Position numbers and translations under genes: made by a program
Notes under the pieces: generated by a model
What the model was told of the DNA's origin: nothing
Databases searched by the model: none
What the model saw: only the letters and a program-made list of their open reading frames with translations
Source of the DNA: Chinchilla lanigera
Lineage: Eukaryota > Chordata > Mammalia > Rodentia > Chinchillidae
DNA length: 64,000 bases
NCBI RefSeq assembly: GCF_000276665.1
Contig: NW_004955465.1
Span: forward strand, 5,230,893 to 5,294,892
Direction: 5' to 3'
In this document: positions 34,871 through 47,399 of the stretch, in pieces
Numbering within the stretch: the stretch's first letter is position 1
Layout of the letters: each line of letters starts with the position of its first letter

Positions 34871-37428
34871 CTCTACCCAAACTGAAGAACTGCAGGGAGA
34901 CAGAGGGGCAGTGTGGGAGAGTGAGAGTAGCGTTAAGTGGGATTATACAGTGCAGTCCTGACTGAGTATACAAACACGGATCAATTGCTTTACCTCCATA
35001 AACCGAGGTTTCCTGTTGTACAAAGCTGATATGACAATAGATAACAGTCCTTTCAAATGGTCCCCATGACCACTGGGAAATGAGATGGCACAGAGTGACA
35101 TTTGAGTAAGTTAATATGTTGTGAATACTGATGATTCTACTATAGTCTTATTTCTTTTAATAAGGATTTCCTTAAAGGCTGCTTCTATAATTATTTTTTC
35201 TCATCAATAGTATTTATTCATGTGCCCAACTTTACAAAAATAGTAGCACTCAGTTTGCTTAGCACCTAATCATTGACAGCTAGTTTTGAATAGCACACTG
35301 TTACATATTTTCAGTGACTTGAGTTTCATGGGAGTGATACTCCTTTAAGAACATAGAGTATCTGGAAAATTAGTGAACAGGAAGAATTTTTTACATACCA
35401 GAATTATAGCAACCTCTAGTAATAAAACTCTGATTTTGTTTTATATCTGGTCTTTTTCTGTTATGTAACCATTACTGTTTATATCAGAAAAGTTCCAAAA
35501 GTGATCAAACTGAACTATGTAGCAAGACCTTGTCTCAATCAAAAAGACAAAAAAAGAAAGAAAAAGCTGTTTGTGCCATGTACATTTAAAATGTTAGAAA
35601 AAAATCAATCTATCCTTTTGATGAATTACGCACTTCTGTCATGTCCTTGTGAGAAAGCAAGGAATAGCAATACCTCCTGTTGGCTTATTGGGTATCAGAT
35701 TCCAGGATTATATGAGTAATGATTTTATTAGAAATTTTTTCTAATAGCCATCAGTATATCTGCTTCACTTCACCCCTTAAAACCTGGTTTCAAATTGAAG
35801 TTATATCTCCAACTGTCGTACAGATAGTGTATAAAAATGCTCCATTATAAGGGAATATCTTGAAAATATGCCTTGAATGAGTAGGGTCGGTTATATGTGT
35901 CTAAAATATTATTTGAAATTTTCTATTTTAGCTATTTTTGGTTTTAATAATCCAGATCCACCTTGTTTCCAAAGGGAAAATCCCCTGTATCTGTCACATA
36001 GTAAACACTCACACCATTCTAATTTTTTTCAGTTTCTCTTATTTACTGAAAATATTGTAAAACAACATCATGCTCAGAGCTGAATACATGTTTTCGTTAT
36101 CCTTCCTTCCTTTTTAATTTTTTCTGGAGCCTACTTCAGGATATTGAAAATGAAGATTTAATAAAAAATATACAAAAGCCAATGTGTTTTTCAAAGAAAT
36201 TTAATCTATATGTTCTGATTCATTTCCATTTAAATCATTGAAATGTTACTTTACAGGAACCATTTTAAATCTAAGGAGATCCCTGTGCCATTTCAGCTCC
36301 ATTTTACTTTTATTAGAAAATACTTTCTCTGTTGCTTAATATAAATATGCCCTGAAGTTTGGGACGGGTCCCATTCCGCTGTCCAAATGGCTTTGCCTGT
36401 TATGCTGGTACAAACCTCCCTTCCTGGCTGGTTTGACAAAGAAATGCTTCTTCCTATCATGGGAATTAAGAGGCAACTGTAAGCTCTTTTTGTTTTCACT
36501 TGGGCAGGTGCTTGAGCACAGATTGTGCCTCATTTTCTAACCCATACTATATGCCCCCCTGTCCCTTTGGGGCGGGCATGCACACTGCTCAGGGCGTCAG
36601 CACGACACCCACAGGGCTGTGTAGCCATCATGAATGCTCAAGTGACCTGCTCTCTACCAAGATGGCCCCTTCCTCTATGTATCAGGGTATGAATCTGACC
36701 ATGGCCAACTCCCCTGAATCTTCCTCTTCCACCATCCCAGGGACTTAGTAAGAGTCATTGGTCCATCCAAATTGATTGGTAAAACAAGTGAAAGGTGGAA
36801 TCTTATCACTCCAGTGGCCAACACATCCTACCTCTGAAGATGGTGACATTTGGTGGCACATGCTGGAAACAGCCATTGGAAGTTCAGAACAATACCGAAA
36901 TTAGGGATTCCTTGGCCTCCATACAGACTGGAATCATGTTCCTCCCTGCCCCAGGTTCCCTCTTAGTAAAAGGCCATGATTACCACCTTATTCTTTTCAT
37001 CCCATTTTAAATGATTTTATAATATATTAAACACAATAGTGGTGCTATTTCTATGCTGCTTAATGGTTTTAAAAAGTATTTCCATATTTATTATTACCTT
37101 ATACTTCAAGAGAATCTGAAAAAATGATGTTTTTGCTATAAGCTGACCAAGCCAGTGTTTTATCCATTTAATATTTTTACAATTATATCTTTGAATACAT
37201 AAAACAATACAATGATAATCAAGGAATCTCAGATATCTCCAGCATCATCTAATTATTAAGCACAGTTGTAACACTGAATGTTTTTCATCATATGCCATAT
37301 CTTTGAAGATTTGAAACTATAAAAGCTAGATGTAAGAACTGCTTTGTCAAGCAGAATTTTGGATTAGATAGGTCTTTCTATTTTACTACTCTTGCTATTA
37401 CCGGGTTTCCTTAGTAATAGCAATAGTA
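34871..37428. other. Unique sequence with minor old fragments
   Basis: The piece at 35505-35560 (ACTATGTAGCAAGACCTTGTC and an A-rich end) is a B1 3' fragment. The overlapping small frames around 36293-36748 have no recognisable product. No gene is supported. Confidence 0.4.
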
Positions 37429-37580
37429 ATGTCAGAAGCTAAAGTCTATCGGGTACTCATCACGTCTAGGGTACAGAGCTGAGCATTTTATGTGACTCAT
37501 CTGATGTAATCCTCACAATGGACTGTGATTTAGTTACTTTTTTAATTTCTCAGATGACAAGAATCAATCTTTTAACAGTT
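37429..37580 (+). repeat. MIR/L2-type ancient fragment
   Basis: GCATTTTATGTGACTCATCTGATGTAATCCTCACAATGG, then a TTTTTAATTTCTCAGATGACAAG end, resembles the ATTATCTCATTTAATCCTCAC-type mammal-wide repeat. Confidence 0.5.
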
Positions 37581-37628
37581 AAGTGAAAGGATGGTCTGGA
37601 TTTCGCTTTTTGTTGTTATTGGTATTTA

Positions 37629-37705
37629 TTTTTCTTTCTCCAGTAGTGTGGATTGAACTCAGGACCTTTGCACTGAAGCAACAGGATGGTTTGAATCATT
37701 GTTCC
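37629..37705 (-). repeat. ID/B4-like SINE fragment, minus strand
   Basis: TTTCTCCAGTAGTGTGGATTGAACTCAGGACC with an upstream T-rich tract is the reverse of the ID/B4 right half. The head is missing or decayed. Confidence 0.5.
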
Positions 37706-37867
37706 ACAAACTTTCTCACCGCTCATCTTACAAAGTGCAGAATGTATTTTCCCAGCTTATGGGTGTTTTGGTTTGGCTTGGAGCTTGTTAGGAATCCGTT
37801 GAAGGAAGCTGGATTTAGAAGGTCCTGGCATTGAGAGCTTGTCCCTTTGGGTGTCACCCAGCTGTGT

Positions 37868-37930
37868 GCCTACCTACCTGCCTGCCTTCCTTCCTTCCTT
37901 CCTTCCTTCCTTCCTTCCTTCCTTCCTTCA
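37868..37930. repeat. (CCTT)n microsatellite
   Basis: CTAC/CTGC units lead into about twelve CCTT units. It lies at the T-rich tail of the following minus-strand SINE, from which it may have grown. The 165-codon frame (37831-38328) is this repeat plus SINE. Confidence 0.96.
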
Positions 37931-38107
37931 TTCCATCCATCTTTCTTCTTTCAATACTAGGGATTGAACCCAGAGCCCTTGCACTAAAATACATCCCCAG
38001 CTCAGGATCTTGCAAAGTTGCCAAAAAAAGGGATCAAACGTGTGATTCTCCTGCCACAGATTCCCGGATTGCTGCAATTACAGGCCTGCACCACCATACC
38101 AGGCCCA
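37931..38107 (-). mobile_element. Composite B4-like SINE (ID + B1), minus strand
   Basis: The ID half reads CAATACTAGGGATTGAACCC, then ATACATCCCCAGCTC. The B1 half reads AGGATCTTGCAAAGTTGCC, GTGATTCTCCTGCC, then TGCAATTACAGGCCTGCACCACC. This is the full order of the rodent B4-type composite, moderately diverged. Confidence 0.82.
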
Positions 38108-38869
38108 ACTCTAGTTCTCACGTGTTATGCTGCTCCATACACGGAGACAGCACCTCCTCAGCACCCTGCGCACATATATCCACTCCAGCCACACTGCAGC
38201 CCCATTTCACAGATAAGGAAAGGGAGGCAGGGGCATTAACACTAGTTTATAGCTATCACATAGGGCTGGCTAGAGAATCTGGCTCCAAAGTACAAACCTT
38301 TACTTATCAACTTCACTGCTGCTCTTAGTTTGTTTTCTCCAATAGCTCAAAGGTCTTTAGAGAAAAGCACAAGCTCCTTCTCAAATGAGAACAGAATACC
38401 TTTGTCCCCCCCCATTCACTCCAGCTTTACTTTTGAAGATTACCCACCCACCCTGAACCATGTTCCAAAAATTTAAAAGAGAAATTCCAAAAATAATTCA
38501 TAAGTTTTAAGAGACTATTACGACATTGCATTGTTATAATCATTCCATTTTATTGTTGGTGTTGTTATTCTTTCTCACCTAATTTATAAGGTACACTTTG
38601 CTATAGGTATATAGGAAGGACGGGGCCTCTATTGATTTAGGGCACTAAGGTTTCTTGCGCCCAAGGGGCTTCACGGGCCATAACCTCAAGGAGGAGGAGG
38701 CAGGACTATTCTGTAAGGAGTTCAGGTAAATGTCCCTGCCCCTTTGTAGGTAAATGTCACTCTGAACCTTGGCTTTCCCAGCAGCAAAATGGTGATATTA
38801 ACAGCAGCGGGCACCAAAAGCTGTTCTGAAAAGTATTCGAGATAATTTAAAAAATCACAAATTTTCAAG
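38108..38869. other. Unique sequence, no gene seen
   Basis: A C run (CCCCCCCC) occurs near 38407. Nothing else is supported. Confidence 0.4.
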
Positions 38870-39200
38870 TGTGACGTGTACAGAAAACCCCTGCTGCAAA
38901 GTGCTCCACCGAAACACAGACTTGATACCCACCGCACAGCTAGGGAAACGTGCAAGGCACAGACACCATTACAGAATCACAAAAGGACTAAGCGCCGTCA
39001 GAAACCAGAGAAGAATCGTTCTGAGGCTATCGTTTGTTTTCGGTGTGTCCAGAAACTCCGTCTGCTCCCTTGGCCATCTTCTCCGTGTTCCCTGCAGCCC
39101 GTTAATGACGAGGGAGTGCATCTGAAAGTTCTATTACTCAATCAATGGGCTTGTTGCCATGGCAGGCTAACGCAAGGTGCCACCGCTGATGACTAGATTT
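38870..39200. promoter_or_regulatory. Locally CpG-enriched unique block, candidate regulatory element
   Basis: About 17 CpG dinucleotides occur in 330 bp, which is dense for this CpG-poor window (for example AAGCGCCGTC, CCCGTTAATGACGAGG, CTAACGC). It is not long or GC-rich enough for a classical CpG island. Frames on the plus strand (84 and 106 codons) have no recognisable product. Confidence 0.35.
39153..39166. promoter_or_regulatory. RFX X-box-like site
   Basis: GTTGCCATGGCAGG matches 12 of 14 positions of the palindromic X-box GTTGCCATGGCAAC used by RFX factors, with a perfect GTTGCCATGGCA portion. It sits in the CpG-enriched unique block and close to a homeodomain-rich stretch. Binding is not shown. 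Confidence 0.4.
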
Positions 39201-39560
39201 CCTCTCGCATCTGAACTGGAAAGAGAGAAGACAGACTAAATGAAATCCCATCCATCTTAATGAAATACAATTATATTCTCCTTATTAATCATTTAAGAAT
39301 CAATATGTCTCTTCTTGGTGAACCTCACCAGAATTTGTCATTCCATGCCAGGCCTCCATACATCTTGTCTTGTAGTGATTTTTATAAGTTCAGTCACCTG
39401 TGTCCCAGGGTAAATAACAGTGTTCCCTCGTTTTGCCGAGCGAGGGCAGGAAAGGCAGTGACAGGGTGGATCAGAGAAATCCCCACTGAATGTTAAGCAG
39501 CTGCTAAATATTGCCTTCGCCTGCACAGTTTAAAAATGCAGCCTGTTTTATTTTTAAATA
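39201..39560. other. Candidate conserved noncoding element
   Basis: Repeat-free and rich in intact AT-core sites (TTAATGAAATAC, TATTAATCATTTAAG). It continues the CpG-enriched block on its right side. Conservation cannot be measured here. Confidence 0.3.
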
Positions 39561-42500
39561 GCGTGAAGGAAAATGGATTATCTTAGAAAGGGGATTACTC
39601 TTGTGCCATTAAGTGGGAAAACCTCTTGAGAATTCTTACCCAATGAATGGTATGATCTTGCACAAGGCTTAGCTCATATATATATATATATATATTAGAA
39701 AGAGAGTGAGATCTTAGAACATAATTTACAGTCTGTTTCACTACACATATAATGAAGCAATTTAACCTTTTACTTTACAATATTCACCTGTAAAATATTA
39801 CTATCATTTATGTCTTTTTAATTCAAGCTGCAGAACTGAAGTTGGACTTCACCATTTCTCTCTCTGCCATATAGCTGTTGTTTAATTAATGAGAACAAAG
39901 AAAAAGAGAAGTCAAAAAGGAAAAAGAGAGGAGAAAAGCAAAGGTAGGAATCCAGGCAGGTAAGAGAGAGAAATAAAGGAGTTAAATAGATTGTTTTAAA
40001 GGTTAAATTAGTTTTCTGAGAGAGAAGTGAGAGGTTACATGGTCTCTATCCCACCAGGGGATTTTTGTTATCAGTGGTGATTTTAACTACTCCTGAACTT
40101 TTGCTAATAAGGAATTGCATAACCTGAACAGATCTAAGAATATGCAGGGCACACTCTGAGTTACCTATGGTGTTCATATGAAAAGGATTAACAGATTTGA
40201 TATCTTTCACAGCTCACATGATACTATCTACATATCTATTTTAATCTATACCTTTATCTGTACATAGCTATAAACCATTCTTATCAAAGCTAAATTCCTC
40301 GGATTTACAAATGAAAAGATACGGGAGTCAAATAATTTTGCTCATTCTCAAACTTGGAGCTTTCCACACACAAGAAAGATTTGCCATCAGAGGAAACCAA
40401 CACCTCCCAAAGGTACATCCTTTTGTGCAGCAGGGCAGCTCCTCAGAATTAGCCTCCTTGAGCAACACAAATGCAGCCACTGAAGCGTGACTCCACTGCA
40501 CCCAAAGTCAATAAACTTCGAGGTCAGTGACTTTAAAAAGTAGCTAGGAAATCCAAAAGGATTGGTGCAGTTAGTTCAGTTACAGCCATTGCTCCGAGCC
40601 GGTAACTTTTATAGGTCCCACACCAGGGACTGTTACGGGTCTATGAGCCTCCTCTCCTTCCTTCTGCTCAGTTACCGCTCCTTCCCCGAGTGCTCAGACT
40701 GTGGCAGGAAGGCTCTGAGCTGGAGAATACAAACATCAGTAAGCATGAATTAATTTAATTACATGATTGGTTCACTAGAGAGTCAGTCAAGGGTGAAATC
40801 CAAGAAATGCAAGAGTGAAGCAGCACAGAAAGCCTCTGACCTGCTAATCACCTCCAGCTCCTCGTCCTGTCTTCTCTACATTCCAGGACAGGGTCTGGTT
40901 CTCTGTTCTTCCTGATCACAGCTTGTAGCTTCCACAGCCCTCTCCTGTACCCATGTGTGTGACACAAAATCTGGGGATATGTAAATGGGTAAGATTTCAG
41001 CAAAAAAAGGGGGGGAAATGAATAATAGGAGAGAAGTGGCACTTTAAATTCTATGCTTAGGCCTGGATTTTTCATGGATCCACATCTCTCCTCCAAGAAG
41101 ATATTTTTCAAACCACAAAAGAATCTGTAGAAGTCTTTATAAAGGGGATTTTTGAAGAAGTTAGAAAGGAGAGGAAAAGTATTGTGTTAGAATTTTAATC
41201 CTAAGAACAACATATAGGGAACAAACCTATAAAAAAAAACCCATTCATGTATAATGAGTGTTCTCCAATTGGAGAACCTACCAATGCACACTGAAATGCT
41301 AAGCTATCAATAAGTAAAATGAAAAATTTTTTAAATATTTATCTTCAAAAGTAAAACGTTCATTCCGCTTCACATTTTTAAGTGAATAATTTATCCTGTC
41401 TTATATATGAATCCTTTGTGTGTGCCACCTTCTGAGAAATCCCATGCTTGGGTGGCAGGACGTCGTGCCTACCTCCTCTTAGACTAAATGGCAGTCTTTT
41501 TATCTTCTCTTTTTTTTCCTGGTATTAGTGATAACAGGTTTTTTGTTCCCCCTCACTGGTTGTAGAAGTTCAGAGACTTTGATTTGTTTATCGTTGTATT
41601 CTCCTTCTCACATTGTACTACCTGGCAAGAGTAACTGAGTAGCCTCTGTTAAATTAATATGAAGATATAATAGCAAATGTATCCATGGGCAGCATTAGCA
41701 CTGTATGTAGAGCTTTTGTGATAGACACAATCTCTGCAGAACAGACCTAGCTGAAATCAGCGATGCTATCAAGTAACACATCTCACATATTAAGCTGTTT
41801 AAAAGCACAGACACAGAACTCATTATAAAATGTTACAACACATACAGAACACTTCCTCAGAAAAATAAGGTAAAAAGAATGACTCCCCAAAACTCAGTTT
41901 TCCACAAAAAAGAAAATGAGGAGACTTCATGCTCCATGATTTTAAACTTTTGAACTACTTGATTTCCAGTTATACAACTATGTTTGGGCTCAGTTTGCCC
42001 TCTCTTGGGTACCTGCAGTGATAACTGAAGATCATGAGTTTAATCTACAAACATATATGGTGCTGTTTTCAAGTTGTCCCAAACAATAAAAGCTGTTTTA
42101 TAATTGCAAATGTTTGATTTGTTCAAAGGTTTCCTTGTTCATTCTTGGTTTCCTTTCCTCTCATGTTTCCCTTCACATGCAAGACTTCTTAATCCAACCT
42201 CCCAAAGCAAGATTGGTGGGAAGAAAATCCAATTGTTTAGGGTCAAAATAAAGATGTTTTTCAAATGCCAGAGAAAGAGAGCGGGGCTATTCTACTTTGA
42301 TGTTAATACCATGTCTTTTGTAGTTTTCCTGTTTGTTTGTTTTCATCTTCCATTGTCAACAGGGCACTAGATTTTATAGGCAGCTTAACACAGAGCAGAT
42401 GCTGATTAAAAGAAATGTGGTTTTGAGTGTGACATTAAAAAAATCATTGTCTCTTCTCTAAATGCTACATTTTAATGGATTTAATTTTTATTAACTGATA

Positions 42501-43748
42501 TATAAAAGGATAATAGGCATACAGTTTATCTTAACTGAACCCTAAATAGCTCACTAGCTGGACCATGAATAAGGCAAGAAAAGCTCACATTTTAATATTA
42601 AAAAAAAGAAGATTTTTACTTTGTGCAAATGGCATGTGTTTCCAGCCAAGCCTTTAGCATTTGCTTTTTTTTTTTTTTTTTGGTAGCAAATATAAAAGGT
42701 TTAATCAGAGTAAAAATAGCACTGAATGCATTTTTTAAAGATTCATCTCTAAATATACTGTTAATCAGGGTATTCCATCCATTTTAATCAATGATGCCAT
42801 ACCAAAAGAAATGTTAGGATCAATAAATCTGGAAGGTTTGTGATGAAGATGAAAGCATATTTGGGACCTCAAGAAAGAGACACATGTATGTTCCCGTGCT
42901 CTCCTGACTCAACTGACACCTTCATTCAGGAGTTTGGAAATGACTATTTTGGGCACAGATGACCACTCAGATGCTAGAGGCACTTCCAAATAACTGGGCC
43001 AAAAATGCGTCCTTACTTTTGCTGATACAAGCTTGAACGCTTTGATGAGTAGATGAAGTTGGGTAGCTCACCCAGCCTCAATGGTCCATGACACCACAAT
43101 CAATGGATATAGAAGGCAAAGTTGGACACCTGAAATCAGGATCCCCACTAGAGCCATAGCAAACTACCTATGTGAAAATATGCTTGCTATACCTAAAACA
43201 GAACCATCTATCACTCATCTGAAACTGTCCTTTGGGACATAGATCAGAGAGGAATATAGGAATTATTCTGTGTTGCTGCTGTTGTGTTAAGTTATAGAAA
43301 TACCCTCATGAAGTTTAGCATTTCCCTGGTTTAGGCTGGGTCTCTGGTTCATGTGGTCGTGAACCAGCCATCAGAAGGTAAGCGCTAATACTCAGGATCT
43401 AATAACACTGATTCTCATCCTTTCTATGTAACTAAACTACATCAGGCTCAGATTTGTTACATGGAAGACATTTATGGAAAATAGTTAAAGCAAAATCAAT
43501 GCCATGGTGATTAATCAGGATAAATCATAAAGTCAGTTTAAGAATTCCATGCTATCAGTTGTGTATCTTGAATATGAAAAAATACATATAATCCCCAAAG
43601 TTTGATATGATCCTTTTCAGAGCTTCGACAGTACTACAGTTACTTTGATTAAAAATGAAGAGAAGGAAAGATGACTTGTAACTTTGATCCAAAAACAGTA
43701 AACCTTGATATTCTTGGGAATATAATTTCAGATTTCCAGGAAGACTTC
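39561..43748. other. Long unique stretch, no gene seen
   Basis: Contains only a short (AT)n at 39678-39696 and a T run at 42664-42682, possibly the poly(A) of a minus-strand insertion whose body I cannot identify. The 87- and 88-codon frames at 40848 and 42104 are not protein-like. Much of 41380-42800 is repeat-poor. Confidence 0.4.
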
Positions 43749-43880
43749 AAAGATTCTAGCTGGCGGCTGGGGATTTAGCTCAGCGGCACAGCGCCTGCTT
43801 GGCAAGCGCGAGATCGTGAGTTCATTCCCAGTTCCGGAAAAACAAAACAAAACAAACAAACAAACAAAAAGATTCTAACT
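43749..43880 (+). mobile_element. ID-type SINE with 13-bp duplication
   Basis: The body is at 43762-43867: GGCTGGGGATTTAGCTCAGC, then GCCTGCTTGGCAAGCGCGAG, then a (CAAA)n tail. AAAGATTCTAGCT (43749-43761) and AAAGATTCTAACT (43868-43880) are the target duplication, with one change. Confidence 0.95.
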
Positions 43881-44183
43881 GTTCTAAGGACTGTGGGGTT
43901 GTATAAAGCCAAGCTATATTTCAGACAGGGAAGACTATATAAATATGTTTACACACATTCATATTTTTCATCAGGGAAGACAGCCCTTATTTGTAATAAA
44001 ATCTTTAGATTATTTAATTTCTTAATTTAGTGTTTTTCCCTGAAACACTAAAGATAATTAGGACCATTATATTTTTTATTCTCCTTTGTGAAGACACATG
44101 TCTTTCTCTTCAAAATAATACCAAAATACATAAAACAACTTTCTCTGTATGAATAACTCCATCAAGGAATTCAAAAGCAAAGC

Positions 44184-44390
44184 CAGACATGATGGCACAC
44201 ACCTGTGATGTCAGGTGGGCGGAGACGGAGTTGGGAGGATCCTAAGTCCAATGCCAGCCTGGGCAACATAGCAAGATCCTATCTCAAAATGAAAATAAAC
44301 CAGAGGAGGGCCATGACTCATTGTTAGAGTAACTTTTTATCATTTCTGAGGCCCTTGATTTAATTCCTAGTAAGGGAAAAAAAAGAAAAT
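44184..44390 (+). mobile_element. Composite B4-like SINE, plus strand
   Basis: The 7SL-like half reads GCCAGACATGATGGCACACACC, then GCCAGCCTGGGCAACATAGC, followed by an A/T-rich link. The ID-like half reads CATGACTCATTGTTAGAGTA with a CTTGATTTAATTCC end and an A tail. It is diverged. Confidence 0.75.
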
Positions 44391-44414
44391 GCAAAAACTT
44401 CACTAAAATATTCT

Positions 44415-45110
44415 AAAGTTGTAAGTGTGGCATGATTAACCTATTATGGAGCTGCAAGAAAATGAGAGGACTAGCCACAGATCAGAAGAAAATATCTGCA
44501 AATAATATACCTGGTCAAACATGTTATACACAAAGAACTCTTAAATTCAACAATAAGGAAATGAACAACCCAGTTAGAAAATTGGGCTAAAGGCCTGAAC
44601 AAACAAAAGTAGATACACAGTAATCAAGTGAGCCTATAGAAACATGTCCTCCTGTTCACATATGATTAACACACTTAATTCTAGGAAATGACAGAACAAT
44701 AATGTGAGACTACTACATACCAAATAAAAAGCCAAAATGAAAAACCCTGACAATGCAAAATACTAGCAAAGCTGTGGAACCATGGGATTTGTCACTCAGT
44801 GTTGGGAATACAAACTGATAAAAGCTGCTTTTTTTAGTTTATAAGCTGAATGTGCTGTCACCAAAGGATGCAGCAATCCTGCTCCTTGGCATTTATCCAA
44901 ATAACTTCAAAATATATCCACACAAGAGTGCTAGACTCACAGGTAGTGCCACAGTAGCTTTATTCATAATTACCTAGATGCTTCTGTAGATGACTGGGTA
45001 AATATGCCGCAGAAGACACAAAGGAATGAATTAACCAGTGTTAGTCAGTGCTGCAAGAAATAAATTATCGAACTATGAGATGTTGTGAAAGTGAAATGCA
45101 CATTAACATG
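44415..45110 (+). repeat. L1 ORF2 3'-half relic
   Basis: Contains AAGAACTCTTAAATTCAACAATAAG, AACAACCCAGTTAGAAAATTGGGC, GAGACTACTACATACC, a GGAACCATGGGATTTGTCACTC region and AGCTTTATTCATAATTACC. All are standard L1 ORF2 end-region text in order. It is full of frame disruptions, so inactive. Confidence 0.8.
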
Positions 45111-45524
45111 TGCCAAATTCAGGAGGACATACTCCGATCTTTACATTGCCTTTTCCGTTACTCCATATTAGTTTCCACAGTGCTGCCTTTTCCAGAAGGT
45201 CATAGAGTTGAAAGCTGTGGAGACAGTCTAAAAATCAGTGGTCGCTGTGAGTTAAGGGGTAAGGGACATTAATAAGAGCACATAGGGCAGTGAAACTGCT
45301 CTGCATGATATTATAATAGTAGATTCTCATCATTATCCATTTGTCTAAACCTATAGAATATACAATAACTATTGATGCAGTGTACATGCATTAATTTTAA
45401 CAAACACTTTTTATAGAGTGTGGGAGCTTTTGTGCCTTGTGTGAATAGGGGGTATATGTAGGGTCTCCATACTTTCCTTTCAATTTGAGGTGAAGTTAAA
45501 ACTTCTTTTAAAACTCAAATGCAT

Positions 45525-45639
45525 GGGGCTGGGGATTTAGCTCAGAGGTATAGTGCCTGGCAAGGGCAAGGTTGTGAGTTTGATTCCTGGTCCTGGAAAA
45601 AAACCAAAACCTAAAAAAAAAAAAAAAAAAAAAAAAAAA
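45525..45639 (+). mobile_element. ID-type SINE with internal deletion
   Basis: GGGGCTGGGGATTTAGCTCA head. The core reads TAGTGCCTGGCAAGGGCAAGG, about four bases shorter than its relatives, then TGATTCCTGGTCCTGG and a 25-A tail. Flanking CTCAAATGCAT and CTCAAAAATCAT may be a diverged target duplication. Confidence 0.9.
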
Positions 45640-47399
45640 GATAGCTCAAAAATCATATGCAAAAAAAAAAAAAACCTAGAGATCAAGGTAGCAATGACTC
45701 TAGGTGGTTGTAACAGCTTGTCATTTTAATTTTGATGAAATATTTACAATTTTATTTGTTGTATCACAAGTAGAACTGTGACATATTTTATAAGGTGTAT
45801 AGCTGATTTCATGCACTCTTTGACAGTTCAGGAAAGCAGTCTGGCCATACAAACTATTGCAAAATATTTTCATGGTTTAGGACTTTTGGGGTTCAGTCTC
45901 TAACTTTGAACACTAACTACCCAGAAGAATTGGCAAATAACGTATAAGTGAAAAAATACTGCTAAAGTAAAGGACTTTAGTAAATTTTCTAAAGTAAAGG
46001 ACCAACAGAGTCTCCTTTAAACTTTTAACCAGTCATTGCAACCGATAGAGACTCAGGTTCACAGTTCCTAGAAGGAAGACATTGGTGGGGAGCAGGTAGA
46101 GTCTGGCAAGTGAGTGAATTGATTGTAGACTCCCAGAATGTCATGCTAGAAAAGACCCTGAGAGAGATTCCAGCCCAAGAATCCACCTAGGGACCTTATA
46201 GTACCTGGGGCAGGCTACAGGTGAACCATGAAACCATAGGAGAAAATTTATTTTTGCATCTACACATGAGATGTTTAAGGAGAAGAGAATCTTGAGCTCA
46301 CATTGGAGTTCACATCTCCAAAAGAGTTATCGATGACCCAAATAGTTAAAAACTGTGGGAAATTGCAGTCACCTCTGAGATGGAAAGAAGCACACTTTGT
46401 CACCCTCTCTTGACACTGGTGCTTAAAAATTTTCTGACTTTTTTCACAAACTAAGAAACTAATTTAAAGAATACAAGGAAAATCACAGTAGGCTCAGTTA
46501 TTATACATATAAACTTAGATAAGTGGTGCCAACTTGATTTTTTAAAAACTGCAACATGGCCTAGAAAATACTTTCTAGGGTTGTGAATAAGCATTAAATT
46601 CTCTGAAACAAAACCTTCACTTCTCATATCAGACAACTTTTCCCACATAAAGCAGAACTTTCTGTTAGCACGGTAAATACTCATGTATGTGGTAGCATTT
46701 TAATGGCATCAAACTTCTTCTGTCAAGACTTACTTCTCTTGGCATCTCTGGAATTGCCACTTAGTCTGTGTTATCTCTTCTGAGTGAGGCAATATTATCC
46801 AAATTGTTCTTTAAAACATAAATCTAGTGGGATTCACCAGAACAGAGGAGTTTCCCATCGAGCATCATGAAGAGGGTACATGCATATATTAAAGGTCCAA
46901 TAAGTCCTCTAGTCAAGTGATTTCATTAAATTTAAATAAGTGTAACCCATCATGTCTCAAGTATCCAAGCCTATTACTTATTTCCTCTGAAGAAATGTGC
47001 AGGCCCTTATGCAAACATACAAATATGTTATCTCAAGGGCATTCATTATAAATTATTACAACTAAATGCTTTACAAAGTCACCTCATGGAAAAGGAGCTC
47101 CGAAGGCAGAAACTTAGAGAAAGAAATTGAGTTCTTTGCAGATGTTGATGGGGATTTATCCTTAGATGGGAAACGTGGGTGGTGATTTGCAGTCCTTGGA
47201 GTGCAGAGAAATGACCTCTGGACATATGAAGTATGCAGATTTTCATGTCCTGACTCTGTATTTGCTTGGATCTAGAGCTCTTCTATTTTTAGAAATCACC
47301 CAAGTGCCTGAGAAGCCAGTGGTTGTGGGTAAGTTTGGAGGAATACTGCATTTAGGAATGGAGTGGAGATAAAATATGAATAGGGAAGGAATGAGCAAG
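45640..47399. other. Unique sequence, no gene seen
   Basis: A 13-base A run follows at about 45661. A short GGACTTTAGTAAATTTTCTAAAGTAAAGGAC imperfect repeat/palindrome lies near 45970-46000. No gene is supported. Confidence 0.4.

Noticed and set aside
37831..38328. 165-codon plus-strand frame, the longest in the window
   Set aside because: The first third is translated (CCTT)n and the rest is a minus-strand B4-like SINE plus flank. No start context, splice site or domain.
44415..45110. Active L1
   Set aside because: Only the ORF2 end is present, with many disrupted frames and no 5' region.
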